This document shows, piece by piece, positions 55,301-63,450 of a DNA stretch of 64,000 bases. The DNA comes from Sphingobacterium micropteri (GTDB lineage: Bacteria; Bacteroidota; Bacteroidia; Sphingobacteriales; Sphingobacteriaceae). The notes under the pieces were generated by a model, which was not told where the DNA came from, searched no databases, and saw only the letters and a list, made by a program, of their open reading frames with translations. Position numbers and translations under genes: made by a program. The stretch is taken from contig NZ_JACOIK010000009.1 in assembly GCF_014692515.1 (NCBI RefSeq), positions 186,001 through 250,000 of the forward strand, read 5' to 3'. Each line of letters starts with the position of its first letter. Positions within the stretch are counted from its first letter, which is position 1.

Positions 55301-55368
55301 CTTTCCATGAAAGCAGGTGTTTGTTGCAATTCTTCCAAACCTTTCCAATATTTTTTATTGCTATCCAT
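52354..55368 (-). CDS. actB: Alternative Complex III iron-sulfur subunit ActB (molybdopterin oxidoreductase-like fused to ferredoxin)
   Basis: This 1004-residue fusion has an N-terminal domain resembling molybdopterin oxidoreductases without an obvious cofactor-binding cysteine, then a NrfC-like ferredoxin domain. A Tat-variant signal (TPRRDFLKALGFGLGAVTLA) ends in a lipobox-like AAC. The cluster ligands are CTGCGSCIVAC, CQHCDHAPCETVCPV, CFGTRYCANNCPYKVRRF and CSMCIQRIQGG, enough for three [4Fe-4S] and one [3Fe-4S] centres as in ActB. The electron path is from ActC quinol site through ActB clusters to the hemes of ActA and ActE. Confidence 0.95.
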   Translation of the reverse strand: MDSNKKYWKGLEELQQTPAFMESNKGEFAEPIPVEDVLNEAGLSTRTPRRDFLKALGFGLGAVTLAACNRTPVHKAVPYVIKPEEVTPGIPNYYASSFNGQSVLVRTREGRPISLAANPNSIGLNQGTDATTAAVVLDLYDMSKLQNPQLDGKDVDWSTLDATVIDALNKAAAAGKQIAIVSNTVNSPSALAAIAAFVAKYPTAAHVQVDAVSYSGIIEANRTSFGKAVIPSYHLANANVVVSVAADFLGSWLAGEEHTQDYIQNRDYKSLKNGKMSRHIQFESGLSMTGSNADVRIAIKPSEEGAVLVSLYNAITGQSIAGGVSNKKAQTAIALAAKELTNNRGNAVVVAGSNDVNIQLLTNAINSALGAYGAIIDLDNYSKQYQGSDAAFQQFISAAAAGQIGAALFLNSNPVYDYFKAEDVTNALAKIDFTLSFADRADETASTLKAIAPASSFLESWGDASSKEGYFTIIQPTINPVFNTRQAEQSLLVWAGDNTNIYDFVRKNWEENILAGTGKSWNDVLQTGFIYKGSSVGSSYTANVDVNAVVTAIGAASKAVVGDFELKLYESTVMRDGRYANNAFLQELPDPVSKVTWDNYAALNPRDAEKLGLGENGKVTVEANGYTVELPVVWQPGQALGTVSIAVGYGRTKVGKAGNNVGQNAYPFARLVNGTVQFEAKATVAKAGGTYELAQTQTHHTIEGRNIVRETTFAKYLKDPNSESGRFADSHKTYDLWNKFESPGHKWVMAIDLNACTGCGSCIVACSVENNVPVVGRDEVRRRREMHWLRIDRYYTLEQEDGSKLTKEKEIAKATDYDYENVTVVHQPMLCQHCDHAPCETVCPVLATVHSSEGLNHMAYNRCFGTRYCANNCPYKVRRFNWFNYWNDSRFDNYLNSEFTQLVLNPDVTTRSRGVMEKCSMCIQRIQGGKLQAKMENRKLRDGDVKMACQEACSANAIIFGDVNDPESEVSKALRNERVYYVLEEINVQPNIGYMTKVRNTFEA

Positions 55369-55407
55369 TTAAGCTGTATATAAGATTGCGTATTTCTAAA
55401 TTAATTA

Positions 55408-56700
55408 TTAATAGTGACACTTACCACACTCCAAACCACCGATCATCGCAGCAGTCATCTTCTCACCTTTCTTCAATTTTTCGTGTGCCTCGATCAATTG
55501 GTCGTAGTATTCATTGTTCGTATTCACCTCTGTCGTTTTGTGACAGTCTACACACCATTTCATCGTTAAAGGAGAATACTGATAAACTTCTTCCATAGTC
55601 TCTATTGGTCCGTGACATGTTTGACACTCTACTCCAGCCACAGAAACGTGTTGCGAGTGGTTAAAGTAGGCAAAGTCTGGCAAGTTATGGATCCGCACCC
55701 ATTCAATAGGTTTCGGATTATTTCCGTACTCACGTGTAGCCGGATCATAATCTAATGCTTTATATATCTTCGCAATTTCCGGAGATGTTTCACCATCATA
55801 GTGGTCTGCAGCAGTAACCGTGTTATGACAGTTCATACATACGTTAGCCGAAGGAATAGATGCATTTTTCGATTTAAACGCTCCTCCGTGACAATACTGA
55901 CACTCAATCTGGTTAACACCCGCATGGATCTGATGCGAAAACTTAATAGGCTGTACAGGCTGATATCCTGTGTGAACACCTACATTCCACATGGTATTCC
56001 ATCCCCAAACACCTAAAAATGCCACCAACATCAACACCGCGAAACCAACTAATTTCTTATTGCGAACAAAAGCTCTGGCAAATTTACCAAAACGATCCTC
56101 CTTATATTCTTCGTTCTCCGCTTGTGCAGCTTCAATCGCAGCCTGGTTACCAGCAATCACCTTCTCTAAGGTACGGATTACGCGATTTAAGACAACAATG
56201 ACAATGACAGCCAAAACAACAATAGCGAGCAAACCAAGAATCATCAATGTATTCGCGTCGCTTGATTGCGCCCCGGCAGCACCGCCAGCCGCGCCTTCAG
56301 CCGGCCCAGCAGCAGCTTTAGCTTCTTCTGCATCTACATAAGCAATGATACTTTTGATTTGGTCATCAGACAAATCCGTAAAAGATGTCATTACCAATTT
56401 ATTCCAATCATTGAAAAGCTGAACTGCGGCCTCATCGCCAGAAGCAATCATTGCCTGCGAATTGTGAATCCAAGAGATCAACCACTCTTCCGAATGTCTT
56501 TCTGACATCCCCGCCAACGCAGGACCTACCATGTTCCTCGTCACACTGTGACAAGTTGTACATTTCGATTTGAAAAGGGTCTCTCCCTCTTTAACATCCT
56601 GCGCATGCGCCATTGTAACGGCAAAAAACAGTACCAGACCAACCGATACCGACTTTGCAAGTCTTCCCAAAACGGATGAGATATTTCTCATATTTAGCAC
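55408..56700 (-). CDS. actA: Alternative Complex III multiheme cytochrome c ActA with fused N-terminal monoheme domain
   Basis: This 430-residue periplasmic cytochrome starts the respiratory cluster. It carries six CxxCH motifs. CTTCH is in an N-terminal class I cytochrome c domain (about residues 30-130); CQYCH, CMNCH, CQTCH, CVDCH and CGKCH lie in the pentaheme ActA part. An Ala/Gly-rich linker (about 130-150) and a transmembrane helix (MILGLLAIVVLAVIVIVVLN) separate the two, with a second helix near 215-235. The first signal-anchor is VSVGLVLFFAVTMAHAQ. Classical ActA has only the five-heme part, so the front domain is an addition, common in Bacteroidota as far as I recall. Confidence 0.92.
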   Translation of the reverse strand: MLNMRNISSVLGRLAKSVSVGLVLFFAVTMAHAQDVKEGETLFKSKCTTCHSVTRNMVGPALAGMSERHSEEWLISWIHNSQAMIASGDEAAVQLFNDWNKLVMTSFTDLSDDQIKSIIAYVDAEEAKAAAGPAEGAAGGAAGAQSSDANTLMILGLLAIVVLAVIVIVVLNRVIRTLEKVIAGNQAAIEAAQAENEEYKEDRFGKFARAFVRNKKLVGFAVLMLVAFLGVWGWNTMWNVGVHTGYQPVQPIKFSHQIHAGVNQIECQYCHGGAFKSKNASIPSANVCMNCHNTVTAADHYDGETSPEIAKIYKALDYDPATREYGNNPKPIEWVRIHNLPDFAYFNHSQHVSVAGVECQTCHGPIETMEEVYQYSPLTMKWCVDCHKTTEVNTNNEYYDQLIEAHEKLKKGEKMTAAMIGGLECGKCHY

Positions 56701-56743
56701 TTTATACTATTTATTTGTGATATAAAACTTTTTAAAACATGTT

Positions 56744-56760
56744 GTCTAGATGGTCTAGAC
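56744..56760. promoter_or_regulatory. GTCTAGA-TGG-TCTAGAC dyad upstream of actA
   Basis: A perfect 7-base inverted repeat with a 3-base centre lies 16 bases downstream of the actA -7 box and 43 bases before the ATG, so it falls in the 5' leader. It could be an operator for a redox or oxygen regulator or a leader hairpin. Confidence 0.4.
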
Positions 56761-56775
56761 CCTTCAAACAATGCA

Positions 56776-56783
56776 CAAAAGTA
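56776..56783 (-). promoter_or_regulatory. -7 promoter box of the act/oxidase operon
   Basis: The minus strand reads TACTTTTG (TAnnTTTG), identical to the PUL 1 susC box, about 75 bases before actA. An ATTG at 56809-56806, 22 bases upstream, is a weak -33 candidate. One promoter here could drive the whole 16-kb leftward cluster. Confidence 0.45.
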
Positions 56784-56964
56784 TAACTATTTAAGCAATC
56801 AGTGACAATTTAATGACGCAAATTATCAATTTAAAACAATTCTAAATAATTCTAAAAAACCCTATAAATACGGCATATCTACCCCCTCAAAAACACATGG
56901 TACAGAAGCTTCCTTCTTAAAAAAAGTAACAATTCTTGACATATACCAAACAAAATTATACGGA

Positions 56965-56978
56965 AAGTTCGCGAACTT
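56965..56978. promoter_or_regulatory. 14-bp perfect palindrome before msrB
   Basis: AAGTTCGCGAACTT is a perfect palindrome ending six bases before the msrB ATG. It is a candidate operator or leader hairpin. Nothing else clear is present in the 284-base gap between actA and msrB besides the actA promoter and dyad. Confidence 0.4.
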
Positions 56979-56984
56979 AGAGTT

Positions 56985-57470
56985 ATGTTTAACTACCGGG
57001 TACTTTTACTGTTATTAGCTGCTAGCCTATATGCTTGCAGCCAGACATCTGTATCGCAAACAGATAGTAAACAAACATCAACACTTATGACTATGGATGA
57101 TAGCACAAAATACAACAAACTGACTTCGGAAGAGGAATACATTATTGTACATAAAGGTACAGAAAGGCCTTTTACCGGGGAGCTACTTAACAATAAGGAA
57201 GAGGGAACATATATCTGTAAAAGATGCGAAGCACCTTTATATCATTCACACGACAAATTCGAATCGCATTGTGGATGGCCAAGTTTTGACGACGAAATCC
57301 CGGGAGCAGTAAAACGAGTGCTCGACGCGGATGGACGGCGTGTGGAAATTCTTTGTGCTAAATGTGATGCTCATCTTGGGCACGTATTTGAGGGGGAAAG
57401 GTTTACACCAAAAAACACACGGCATTGCGTCAATTCACTATCTATGAAATTCGTACCTACCAAGAAGTAA
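56985..57470 (+). CDS. msrB: Peptide-methionine (R)-S-oxide reductase MsrB, lipoprotein form
   Basis: This 161-residue enzyme reduces methionine-R-sulfoxide in oxidised proteins. A leader ends in ASLYAC, so the enzyme is an exported lipoprotein that repairs envelope proteins. Zinc ligands are in CKRCEAPLY and [26 protein letters not shown] is the substrate loop, and [13 protein letters not shown] holds the catalytic cysteine. All key residues are present. It converges with the LacI-type regulator gene, seven bases away. A perfect palindrome precedes the start. Confidence 0.95.
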   Translation: MFNYRVLLLLLAASLYACSQTSVSQTDSKQTSTLMTMDDSTKYNKLTSEEEYIIVHKGTERPFTGELLNNKEEGTYICKRCEAPLYHSHDKFESHCGWPSFDDEIPGAVKRVLDADGRRVEILCAKCDAHLGHVFEGERFTPKNTRHCVNSLSMKFVPTKK

Positions 57471-57477
57471 CGGGTTT

Positions 57478-58458
57478 CTATTTTTTCAGTTGACAAGGAA
57501 TTATTATCCGAGACACTTCTTGTAGTCTCCCTTCCATCTCGCCCACTAAAATCTCGGTAAGTTTTTTAGCCAGCTGTGCCGCATCTTGCTCCACAACCGA
57601 AATCTCAGCGACACCATACTCGAGCAAAACACGATTGCCAACCGCTACTATTTTCGGCATCACTATATCCTTTTCCTTTATTCCCCTTAATCCCTTAACA
57701 GCTAAAGAATGGGTCGCAAACAATACTGCATCCAGTTTATTATCAACGATAAACTCGATCACTTGTTCCTTTATCTCATCCGGCGAGCTTTCCACACTCA
57801 CCTTCTTAATAAAAGATTGCATCCGAAATTCATCCATAGCATCCATATAACCATCCAGCCGCCCTCGTATATGCGTCTGATTAGAATATAAACTGACCAA
57901 CCCTATCCGTTTACTTTCCTGCTCCAGCAAGTATTTAGTTGCATCATAAGCCCCTTTCCGGTTATCCGAAACCACATAACTGATTTCAATCTCGGGTATA
58001 AATCGATCGAACAAGACTATCGGAATACGCTGCTTCGTCCTCATGATTGTTTCTTCAAAATCTTCCGGCGGGATAACAATCAATCCATCAACTTCCTTTT
58101 CTATACATAATTGAATATGTTGTGTAGCCTTATTTAAATCGTTAGCTGTGTCGCAATAAAGAACTTGATATCCGTATTCAGCAGCTATATCTTCTATATA
58201 TCTGCCCGTTTCTGAAAAAGACGGGTCTGCGACATTGTCGACCAATAAGGCAATGACTTTTGTCCGGCCCGCTGGCTTTCTGACTAATTGGCTTGGTTTA
58301 TATCCCACCTTTTTCACGTAATCCAATACCCTTTTATTCACGGCATCACTAATTCTTCTCTCCTTCGCTTTGCCGTTCAAGATAAAAGATACCGTGGTAA
58401 TGGAAGTCCCCATCGCTTTTGCTATATCACTAATCGAAATTTGCTTTTTTCTTGCCAT
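57478..58458 (-). CDS. LacI family transcriptional regulator
   Basis: This 326-residue repressor has the N-terminal LacI HTH (ISISDIAKAMGTSITTVSFI and hinge helix region LNGKAKERRISDAVN) followed by a periplasmic-binding-protein-like domain. TKVIALLVDNVADPSFSETG opens the ligand-binding part, and DGLIVIPPEDFEE and IGLVSLYSNQTHIRGRLDGY are typical. The ligand is presumably a sugar. No transporter or catabolic gene is adjacent, so its regulon lies elsewhere or it is a global regulator. It is divergent from the DUF493 gene across 101 bases. Confidence 0.9.
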   Translation of the reverse strand: MARKKQISISDIAKAMGTSITTVSFILNGKAKERRISDAVNKRVLDYVKKVGYKPSQLVRKPAGRTKVIALLVDNVADPSFSETGRYIEDIAAEYGYQVLYCDTANDLNKATQHIQLCIEKEVDGLIVIPPEDFEETIMRTKQRIPIVLFDRFIPEIEISYVVSDNRKGAYDATKYLLEQESKRIGLVSLYSNQTHIRGRLDGYMDAMDEFRMQSFIKKVSVESSPDEIKEQVIEFIVDNKLDAVLFATHSLAVKGLRGIKEKDIVMPKIVAVGNRVLLEYGVAEISVVEQDAAQLAKKLTEILVGEMEGRLQEVSRIIIPCQLKK

Positions 58459-58544
58459 GACGCAGGCTAAGCTAATAAAATGTTTTCTTTTTCTGCAATG
58501 AAGGAAGAAACAAAAGCTGGTACACTTCTTGACAATAGTAGTTC

Positions 58545-58551
58545 AAAGGAG
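58545..58551 (+). promoter_or_regulatory. Shine-Dalgarno sequence of the DUF493 gene
   Basis: AAAGGAG lies eight bases before the ATG at 58560. A near-consensus site is unusual here, where most genes have AT-rich leaders without one. Confidence 0.5.
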
Positions 58552-58559
58552 AAAAATTA

Positions 58560-58892
58560 ATGAGTGAATTTAATAATGATATTCGTATCCAGGATCTTCC
58601 GGATGATGGAAACAACAATTCAGCAGACTTCTACGATAATTTTCGCGTAAAGTTAAATTCCGTTGAACAGTTTCCTTCGATGTATACATTTAAATTTATC
58701 GTCAAAGCTGGAAGCGATGCACAAGAAGAAGTGAAACAGCTGTTTACACATGATAGCACTAAGTTTTCAGAAAAAGCATCGTCTGGCGGGAAATATACAT
58801 CCATCACCGTGGAAACGTTCGTAAACAATGCAGAAGATGTCATTGATTATTACAAGAACGTTTCAAAGATAGAATCGGTCATCATGCTTTAA
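58560..58892 (+). CDS. DUF493 family protein (YbeD-like)
   Basis: This 110-residue cytoplasmic protein has a ferredoxin-like alpha/beta fold. FRVKLNSVEQFPSMYTFKFI with VKAGSDAQEEV, then GGKYTSITVETFVNNAEDVI and DYYKNVSKIESVIML, match DUF493/YbeD, an ACT-like domain thought to be regulatory. It lacks any catalytic motif. The start ATG has a good Shine-Dalgarno sequence. A strong bidirectional hairpin terminator separates it from the convergent pnp gene. Confidence 0.85.
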   Translation: MSEFNNDIRIQDLPDDGNNNSADFYDNFRVKLNSVEQFPSMYTFKFIVKAGSDAQEEVKQLFTHDSTKFSEKASSGGKYTSITVETFVNNAEDVIDYYKNVSKIESVIML

Positions 58893-58902
58893 AAGAAGCC
58901 AT

Positions 58903-58941
58903 AAAGAGAAACGGCTGTCAAATTGACAGCCGTTTCTCTTT
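58903..58941. terminator. Bidirectional hairpin terminator between DUF493 and pnp genes
   Basis: A perfect 19-base inverted repeat around A58922, with arms running from AAAGAGAAACGG to CCGTTTCTCTTT, lies 10 bases after the DUF493 stop and 20 bases after the pnp stop. A/T ends on both sides allow it to work in both directions. Confidence 0.85.
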
Positions 58942-58961
58942 ATTATAATTAGACAACAGCC

Positions 58962-61136
58962 TTACGCCTGCGGTCCGTTCTTTGTTTCCGTCTCGGTTTT
59001 GGGTTTCTCTTCCCGTGGTGGGCGAGGTAGCAATACTTTACGAGATAGCTTTAATTTACCTTGTTTATCAATATCCAACAATTTAACCTTTACGACATCT
59101 CCCTCTTTCAACACCCCGTCCATGCTCTCCAGACGTCTCCATTCTATTTCAGATATATGTAACAAGCCATCCTTACCCGGCATAATTTCCACAAAAGCGC
59201 CAAAAGGCATAATCGACTTCACTTTACCTTCGTAGATTTCGCCCACTTCCGGTTTTGCTACAATAGCTTTAATACGTGAAACAGCAGCATCGATAGCGGC
59301 TTTGTTATCCGCAAATACCTGTACGATTCCTTTTCCGTCGACTTCCTCAATAGAAATAGTAGAACCTGTTTCACGCTGCATCTCCTGAATAATTTTTCCA
59401 CCAGGTCCGATGATCGCTCCGATAAATTCTTTATCGATACTGAAGGAAACAATACGAGGCGCATGCGGTTTATAGTCTTCGCGAGGTGCATCAAGCGTTT
59501 TCTTCATCTCACCCAAAATGTGCAGTCGTGCTTCTTTGGCCTGATCCAAAGCTTGCGTCAATACTTCCCACTTCAATCCGTTAATCTTCAGATCCATTTG
59601 ACAAGCCACAATACCGTTTTCTGTCCCAGTCACCTTAAAATCCATATCACCTAGATGATCTTCGTCGCCTAAAATATCGGAAAGGATAGCATACTTACCT
59701 GTTTTCTCATCTGTGATAAGCCCCATCGCAATTCCCGAAACCGGTGCTTTCAATTTTACACCTGCATCCATTAGTGCCAACGTACCGGCACATACGGTAG
59801 CCATAGAAGATGAACCATTGGATTCTAAAATATCAGAAACCACACGGATCGTATAAGGATTTTCGTTCTCCGCAGGTAACACCTGCTTCAACGAGCGCAT
59901 AGCTAAGTTACCATGCCCTACTTCACGACGACCTGGCCCACGGTTTGGACGTACCTCACCCGTAGAAAATGCAGGGAAATTATAGTGTAAAATAAATTTA
60001 TTGTATCCATGAATGAAGGCACCATCAATCATCTGCTCATCATCTTTTGCACCTAATGTCACCGATGTTAATGATTGCGTCTCTCCACGCGTGAAAACAG
60101 CTGAGCCGTGTGCTGCAGGTAGATAATCCACTTCAGACCAAATCGGACGAACAGTACGCGCATCACGACCATCCAAACGAATTCCTTCATCCAACACAAG
60201 ATTACGAACAGCATCATACTGCACGTCATGGTAATATTTCTTTGCCAAGAATGCCGTTTCATCGTCAATATCCTCGCCCATTGTCGCAAAAAACTCCTCT
60301 CCTATTGCTGCAAATTGTTCCGTACGCTCGTGTTTCGTAGAACCGGATTTCGCTATCGCATATACCTTATCATAGGTCGCTGCAAAAATCGCATCACGTA
60401 AATCCAGATTCGAAGGTTCGTGATTACCTTCACGTTTTACAACTGCACCAACCAAATTTGCCAACTCCACTTGAGCCGCCACCTGCTTCTTTATTGCCTC
60501 GTGAGCAAAAGCAATTGCTTCAACCATTTCCGCTTCAGAAATTTCTTTAGCCTCTCCCTCTACCATGACAATATCTTGTGCAGAACCCGCCACGATGTAT
60601 TCCAATGTCGCATTTTCTAAAGCCGACAAACGAGGGTTAATAACCAATTCACCATTAACTTTCGCAACACGAACCTCTGAAATAGGACCGTTGAAAGGAA
60701 TATCGGAAACCGCTATTGCCGCCGATGCCGCCAAACCAGCCAACGCATCTGGCATGATATCTTTATCGGCAGAAATCAAGGAAATCATCACTTGTGTATC
60801 TGCATGATATGTCTCAGGGAATAGCGGACGTAATGCTCTATCGACCAAACGCGAAATCAAAACTTCATAATCCGACAACCTTGCCTCCCGGCGAAGGAAA
60901 CCGCCCGGTATACGACCGGCTGCTGCATATTTCTCTTGATAATCAACAGAAAGTGGAAGAAAATCCACCCCTTCTTTTGGTTCTTTTGCAGATACCACCG
61001 TCGCTAATAACATGGTATCCCCTTGTTTCAACACTACTGAACCATCAGCTTGTTTCGCCAATTTACCAGTAGACAACTCGATCGGAGCCAATCCATTGCC
61101 CAAGTCGATCGTTACTTTTTTTTCGTTATAACTCAT
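58962..61136 (-). CDS. pnp: Polyribonucleotide nucleotidyltransferase (PNPase)
   Basis: This 724-residue 3'-5' phosphorolytic exoribonuclease, a trimeric RNA-decay enzyme, has two RNase PH domains followed by KH and S1 domains. [20 protein letters not shown] is in the first PH core. [20 protein letters not shown] and [20 protein letters not shown] are in the active second core. The KH loop is [12 protein letters not shown], and S1 is [20 protein letters not shown]. The start at 61136 (MSYNEKKV) is preferred to 61148. A -7 box lies 84 bases upstream. The classical rpsO-pnp pairing is kept, but repeat copy D and a terminator separate the two genes. Confidence 0.96.
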   Translation of the reverse strand: MSYNEKKVTIDLGNGLAPIELSTGKLAKQADGSVVLKQGDTMLLATVVSAKEPKEGVDFLPLSVDYQEKYAAAGRIPGGFLRREARLSDYEVLISRLVDRALRPLFPETYHADTQVMISLISADKDIMPDALAGLAASAAIAVSDIPFNGPISEVRVAKVNGELVINPRLSALENATLEYIVAGSAQDIVMVEGEAKEISEAEMVEAIAFAHEAIKKQVAAQVELANLVGAVVKREGNHEPSNLDLRDAIFAATYDKVYAIAKSGSTKHERTEQFAAIGEEFFATMGEDIDDETAFLAKKYYHDVQYDAVRNLVLDEGIRLDGRDARTVRPIWSEVDYLPAAHGSAVFTRGETQSLTSVTLGAKDDEQMIDGAFIHGYNKFILHYNFPAFSTGEVRPNRGPGRREVGHGNLAMRSLKQVLPAENENPYTIRVVSDILESNGSSSMATVCAGTLALMDAGVKLKAPVSGIAMGLITDEKTGKYAILSDILGDEDHLGDMDFKVTGTENGIVACQMDLKINGLKWEVLTQALDQAKEARLHILGEMKKTLDAPREDYKPHAPRIVSFSIDKEFIGAIIGPGGKIIQEMQRETGSTISIEEVDGKGIVQVFADNKAAIDAAVSRIKAIVAKPEVGEIYEGKVKSIMPFGAFVEIMPGKDGLLHISEIEWRRLESMDGVLKEGDVVKVKLLDIDKQGKLKLSRKVLLPRPPREEKPKTETETKNGPQA

Positions 61137-61219
61137 TTGTAATTCCATTCGACATACGGGTTCATCTTTTTTATTATTCTTTCGTATGTCACCTTATTTA
61201 TAGACTTTTAAAATTCCTA

Positions 61220-61227
61220 CAAATGTA
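61220..61227 (-). promoter_or_regulatory. -7 promoter box of pnp
   Basis: The minus strand reads TACATTTG (TAnnTTTG), 84 bases before the ATG at 61136. The expected -33 position falls inside the left end of repeat copy D. Having its own promoter fits with termination after rpsO. Confidence 0.45.
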
Positions 61228-61240
61228 ATAATTTTTTTCA

Positions 61241-61553
61241 TCTTCTTTTTCTGTTGAAAAAACGAACTATTTCATACAACTTTTTTTAGAAAAAAGTTGT
61301 GCAAAAAATCGTCCTTCGAATCTTTGAGGAGAAGGGATAGTACTAAGGATAAATCTCTAAATGTCTCAAAAATTCGGATGGACTTCAGAGGTTAATGAAG
61401 GGATGTGCGATTGTAGTGTCCCTCCTTTAACTCTTAGATGCCACATGTAAAATTTTGAAATATGTAGAACTATCGTAGATGCACAATCCACCCCATCAAA
61501 ATTTTAAAGTGGCGATTTTTTTTGTTTACTTTTTTTGAGGTAAAAAAAGTAAA
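61241..61553. repeat. Intergenic multi-hairpin repeat element, copy D
   Basis: This is the fourth copy, between rpsO and pnp. It starts with TCTTCTTTTTC like copies A and C, then a hairpin CAACTTTTTT/AAAAAAGTTG (61277-61286/61290-61299). That hairpin is nearly the mirror of the right-end hairpin of copy B. Unit L is 61311-61328 with 61365-61383. The centre is GTTAA (61391-61395)/TTAAC (61427-61431), and unit R is 61440-61456 with 61498-61513. The right end hairpin TTTACTTTTTTT/AAAAAAAGTAAA (61525-61536/61542-61553) has the same GAGGT loop as copy A. The R stem sequence differs strongly from copies A and B yet still pairs. Confidence 0.78.
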
Positions 61554-61592
61554 AGCCCTGCCGCGGCTTGAGCGGCAAGAAAGCTATATAAT

Positions 61593-61620
61593 AAAAAAGC
61601 CGTTTACAATCGCAAACGGC
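61593..61620 (-). terminator. Rho-independent terminator of rpsO
   Basis: On the minus strand GCCGTTT (61620-61614) and AAACGGC (61605-61599) form a stem with an 8-base loop, followed by six T residues (61598-61593). It lies about 25 bases after the rpsO stop. Confidence 0.85.
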
Positions 61621-61645
61621 CCTTTCTTGTTGATCAACTAAAAGC

Positions 61646-61927
61646 TTATTTTTTGATAATATCACGTAAGCCTAGTCCTTTGATAATCGCACGGTAACGC
61701 TCGATATCTTTTTTGTACAGGTAAGCTAATAATGAACGACGTTTACCTACCAAAATCTGTAGGGCACGTTGTGTGTTAAAATCTTTTCTGTTTTTTTTCA
61801 AATGCTCCGTTAAATGAGCAATTCTTTTAGTGAATAAAGCCACTTGTCCTTCTGTAGAACCTGTGTTGGTTGCTGAACCTGCAAATTCTGCGAAGATATC
61901 AGCTTTGTATTCTTTACTTAAATACAT
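61646..61927 (-). CDS. rpsO: 30S ribosomal protein S15
   Basis: This 93-residue primary 16S rRNA-binding protein nucleates the small-subunit platform. TGSTEGQVALFTKRIAHLTE and HLKKNRKDFNTQRALQILVG match the family core, and KRRSLLAYLYKKDIERYRAI with GLGLRDI completes it. It is slightly longer than the 88-89 residues usual in Proteobacteria because of N- and C-terminal ends typical of Bacteroidota. A -7 box lies 43 bases upstream. Its own terminator follows, so it is probably monocistronic here. Confidence 0.97.
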   Translation of the reverse strand: MYLSKEYKADIFAEFAGSATNTGSTEGQVALFTKRIAHLTEHLKKNRKDFNTQRALQILVGKRRSLLAYLYKKDIERYRAIIKGLGLRDIIKK

Positions 61928-61970
61928 CTCTTGAATAATATTAAAGCGTTAAAAAATTATTAATTGAGCG

Positions 61971-61978
61971 CAAAGATA
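61971..61978 (-). promoter_or_regulatory. -7 promoter box of rpsO
   Basis: The minus strand reads TATCTTTG (TAnnTTTG), identical to the metG box, 43 bases before the rpsO ATG. A -33 TTTG is not evident in the AT-rich upstream stretch. Confidence 0.5.
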
Positions 61979-62012
61979 GAAATTAAAAAATGAAAATTAA
62001 AAATTTTAAGCT

Positions 62013-63233
62013 TTACACTTTAATATATATCTTTTTCTTATCCAATACATAACAAATCCCCCACATTACACCTAAAAAACAAAGGGAATAAACAAACGAG
62101 CCTAATTCCGGCGGCCCCGGAATTTTTGCACACATATATTTATAAAACCAAGACAAAGCCGTTACATACTGTGGCACACCATCAGAAGAAACGCCATCCG
62201 AGATCCGGAATAATCCCAAGAACCGAGGCAACAAGCCGCTAAGCACAAAAATAAACAGCGGGTTTTTACCGAAAACATCAAAAAACTTTGTTGTGCTGTT
62301 TTTTATATGCTGTATTTCCAGAAACCAAATCATCGCACCTAGCGAAAGGATACCCAACCCTGTCGTATAAAGTACATAAGAACTTGTCCATATTTTCTTA
62401 TTGATCGGAAACCCAAGTGACCACGCCCAACCCAACACCAACATGATGAATCCGGTCACCAACAATCCGGATAGCAGTTTAAAATGAGGTTCGCTTGTGG
62501 CAGGCACCTTTGCCCATAACCAATCAACTTGTCCCTGCTTCCGAATAAACATCCCTATCAAATAACCAAATATCACTTGCACGATTGCGGGTATGGTGCT
62601 CATCAGACCTTCGGGATCAAAAGGCACACCCTCTCCTTTATACATATGTGCAACACCCAATACTAATTTGTCGATAGCGGTTCCGAACCACCCTTCCAAT
62701 GAATAGGGATCTCCCTCTCCTAAAAATGCGCAAAGCCCCCAATAACCTAATAATAGTATAGTCGAGATATAAATTAAACTTCTGGGCTTAGAGAAATAAA
62801 CTAAAATAGAAGCAAAAAAATAGGAGACCGCAATACGTTGCAAAACACCGAAGATACGGACACCACGCTCCACATTATCCAGATCCACCCATTCCCGGAA
62901 CTGCAAATCATCCCCTACCCACTGTACAAATGGCCACCAGTTCAGAAACAAACCTATGGCAAAAATCAACAAGGTTCTTTTAATTACTTTCCTCCAAAAC
63001 ACCGGTTGTCCCGCATCTTGCAGCTTAGGTATCACAAACGCCATCGCATTTCCAACAGCAAACAAAAAGAACGGAAACACCAGATCTGTTGGCGTACAAC
63101 CATGCCAGACTGCATGCTTTAAAGGTGTAAACATATACGCCCAAGTGCCTGGATTGTTAACCAAAATCATTAACGCCACGGTTGCTCCTCTAAATACGTC
63201 TAAGGAATAATAACGTTGCTTTGTCATCAACAT
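62013..63233 (-). CDS. DUF5009/HGSNAT-like membrane acyltransferase (NagX-like)
   Basis: This 406-residue integral membrane protein has about ten helices, related to heparan-alpha-glucosaminide N-acetyltransferase. YYSLDVFRGATVALMILVNN, then PLKHAVWHGCTPTDLVFPFF with the conserved His, is the family signature (DUF5009/DUF1624). FGKNPLFIFVLSGL is in the C-terminal part. Bacterial homologues named NagX occur in chitin and GlcNAc gene clusters, where they are suggested to act on amino sugars at the membrane. The divergent NagC-like ROK gene 218 bases away fits that. Two ATGs, 63233 and 63227, are possible starts. The exact reaction is unknown. Confidence 0.82.
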   Translation of the reverse strand: MLMTKQRYYSLDVFRGATVALMILVNNPGTWAYMFTPLKHAVWHGCTPTDLVFPFFLFAVGNAMAFVIPKLQDAGQPVFWRKVIKRTLLIFAIGLFLNWWPFVQWVGDDLQFREWVDLDNVERGVRIFGVLQRIAVSYFFASILVYFSKPRSLIYISTILLLGYWGLCAFLGEGDPYSLEGWFGTAIDKLVLGVAHMYKGEGVPFDPEGLMSTIPAIVQVIFGYLIGMFIRKQGQVDWLWAKVPATSEPHFKLLSGLLVTGFIMLVLGWAWSLGFPINKKIWTSSYVLYTTGLGILSLGAMIWFLEIQHIKNSTTKFFDVFGKNPLFIFVLSGLLPRFLGLFRISDGVSSDGVPQYVTALSWFYKYMCAKIPGPPELGSFVYSLCFLGVMWGICYVLDKKKIYIKV

Positions 63234-63343
63234 TTAGATTTTATATAAAAACGAAGCTATAAAATTAAGTAAATATCCCCTTCTACGACCACAACTTTGT
63301 TACAATAGCACAAATGTTTATATAAAAAAACATATGTAAAGCC

Positions 63344-63370
63344 ATACTTTTAAAAAATTTTAAAAAGTAT
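63344..63370. promoter_or_regulatory. Inverted repeat in the nagX-like/ROK divergent gap
   Basis: ATACTTTT (63344-63351) and AAAAGTAT (63363-63370) form an 8-base inverted repeat with an 11-base AT spacer. It could be an operator for the adjacent ROK regulator. The setting is AT-rich, so confidence is low. Confidence 0.3.
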
Positions 63371-63450
63371 TTGGAAGTTAATAATAAATACATATATATT
63401 TACGACAGCTAAGTAAATAGGAAAAACTACACAATAAACATATAATCACC

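Noticed and set aside
56935..56962. Sigma70-like TTGACA promoter before msrB
   Set aside because: TTGACA is present, but a matching TATAAT at 17 bases is not, and Bacteroidota vegetative sigma factor does not use this consensus.
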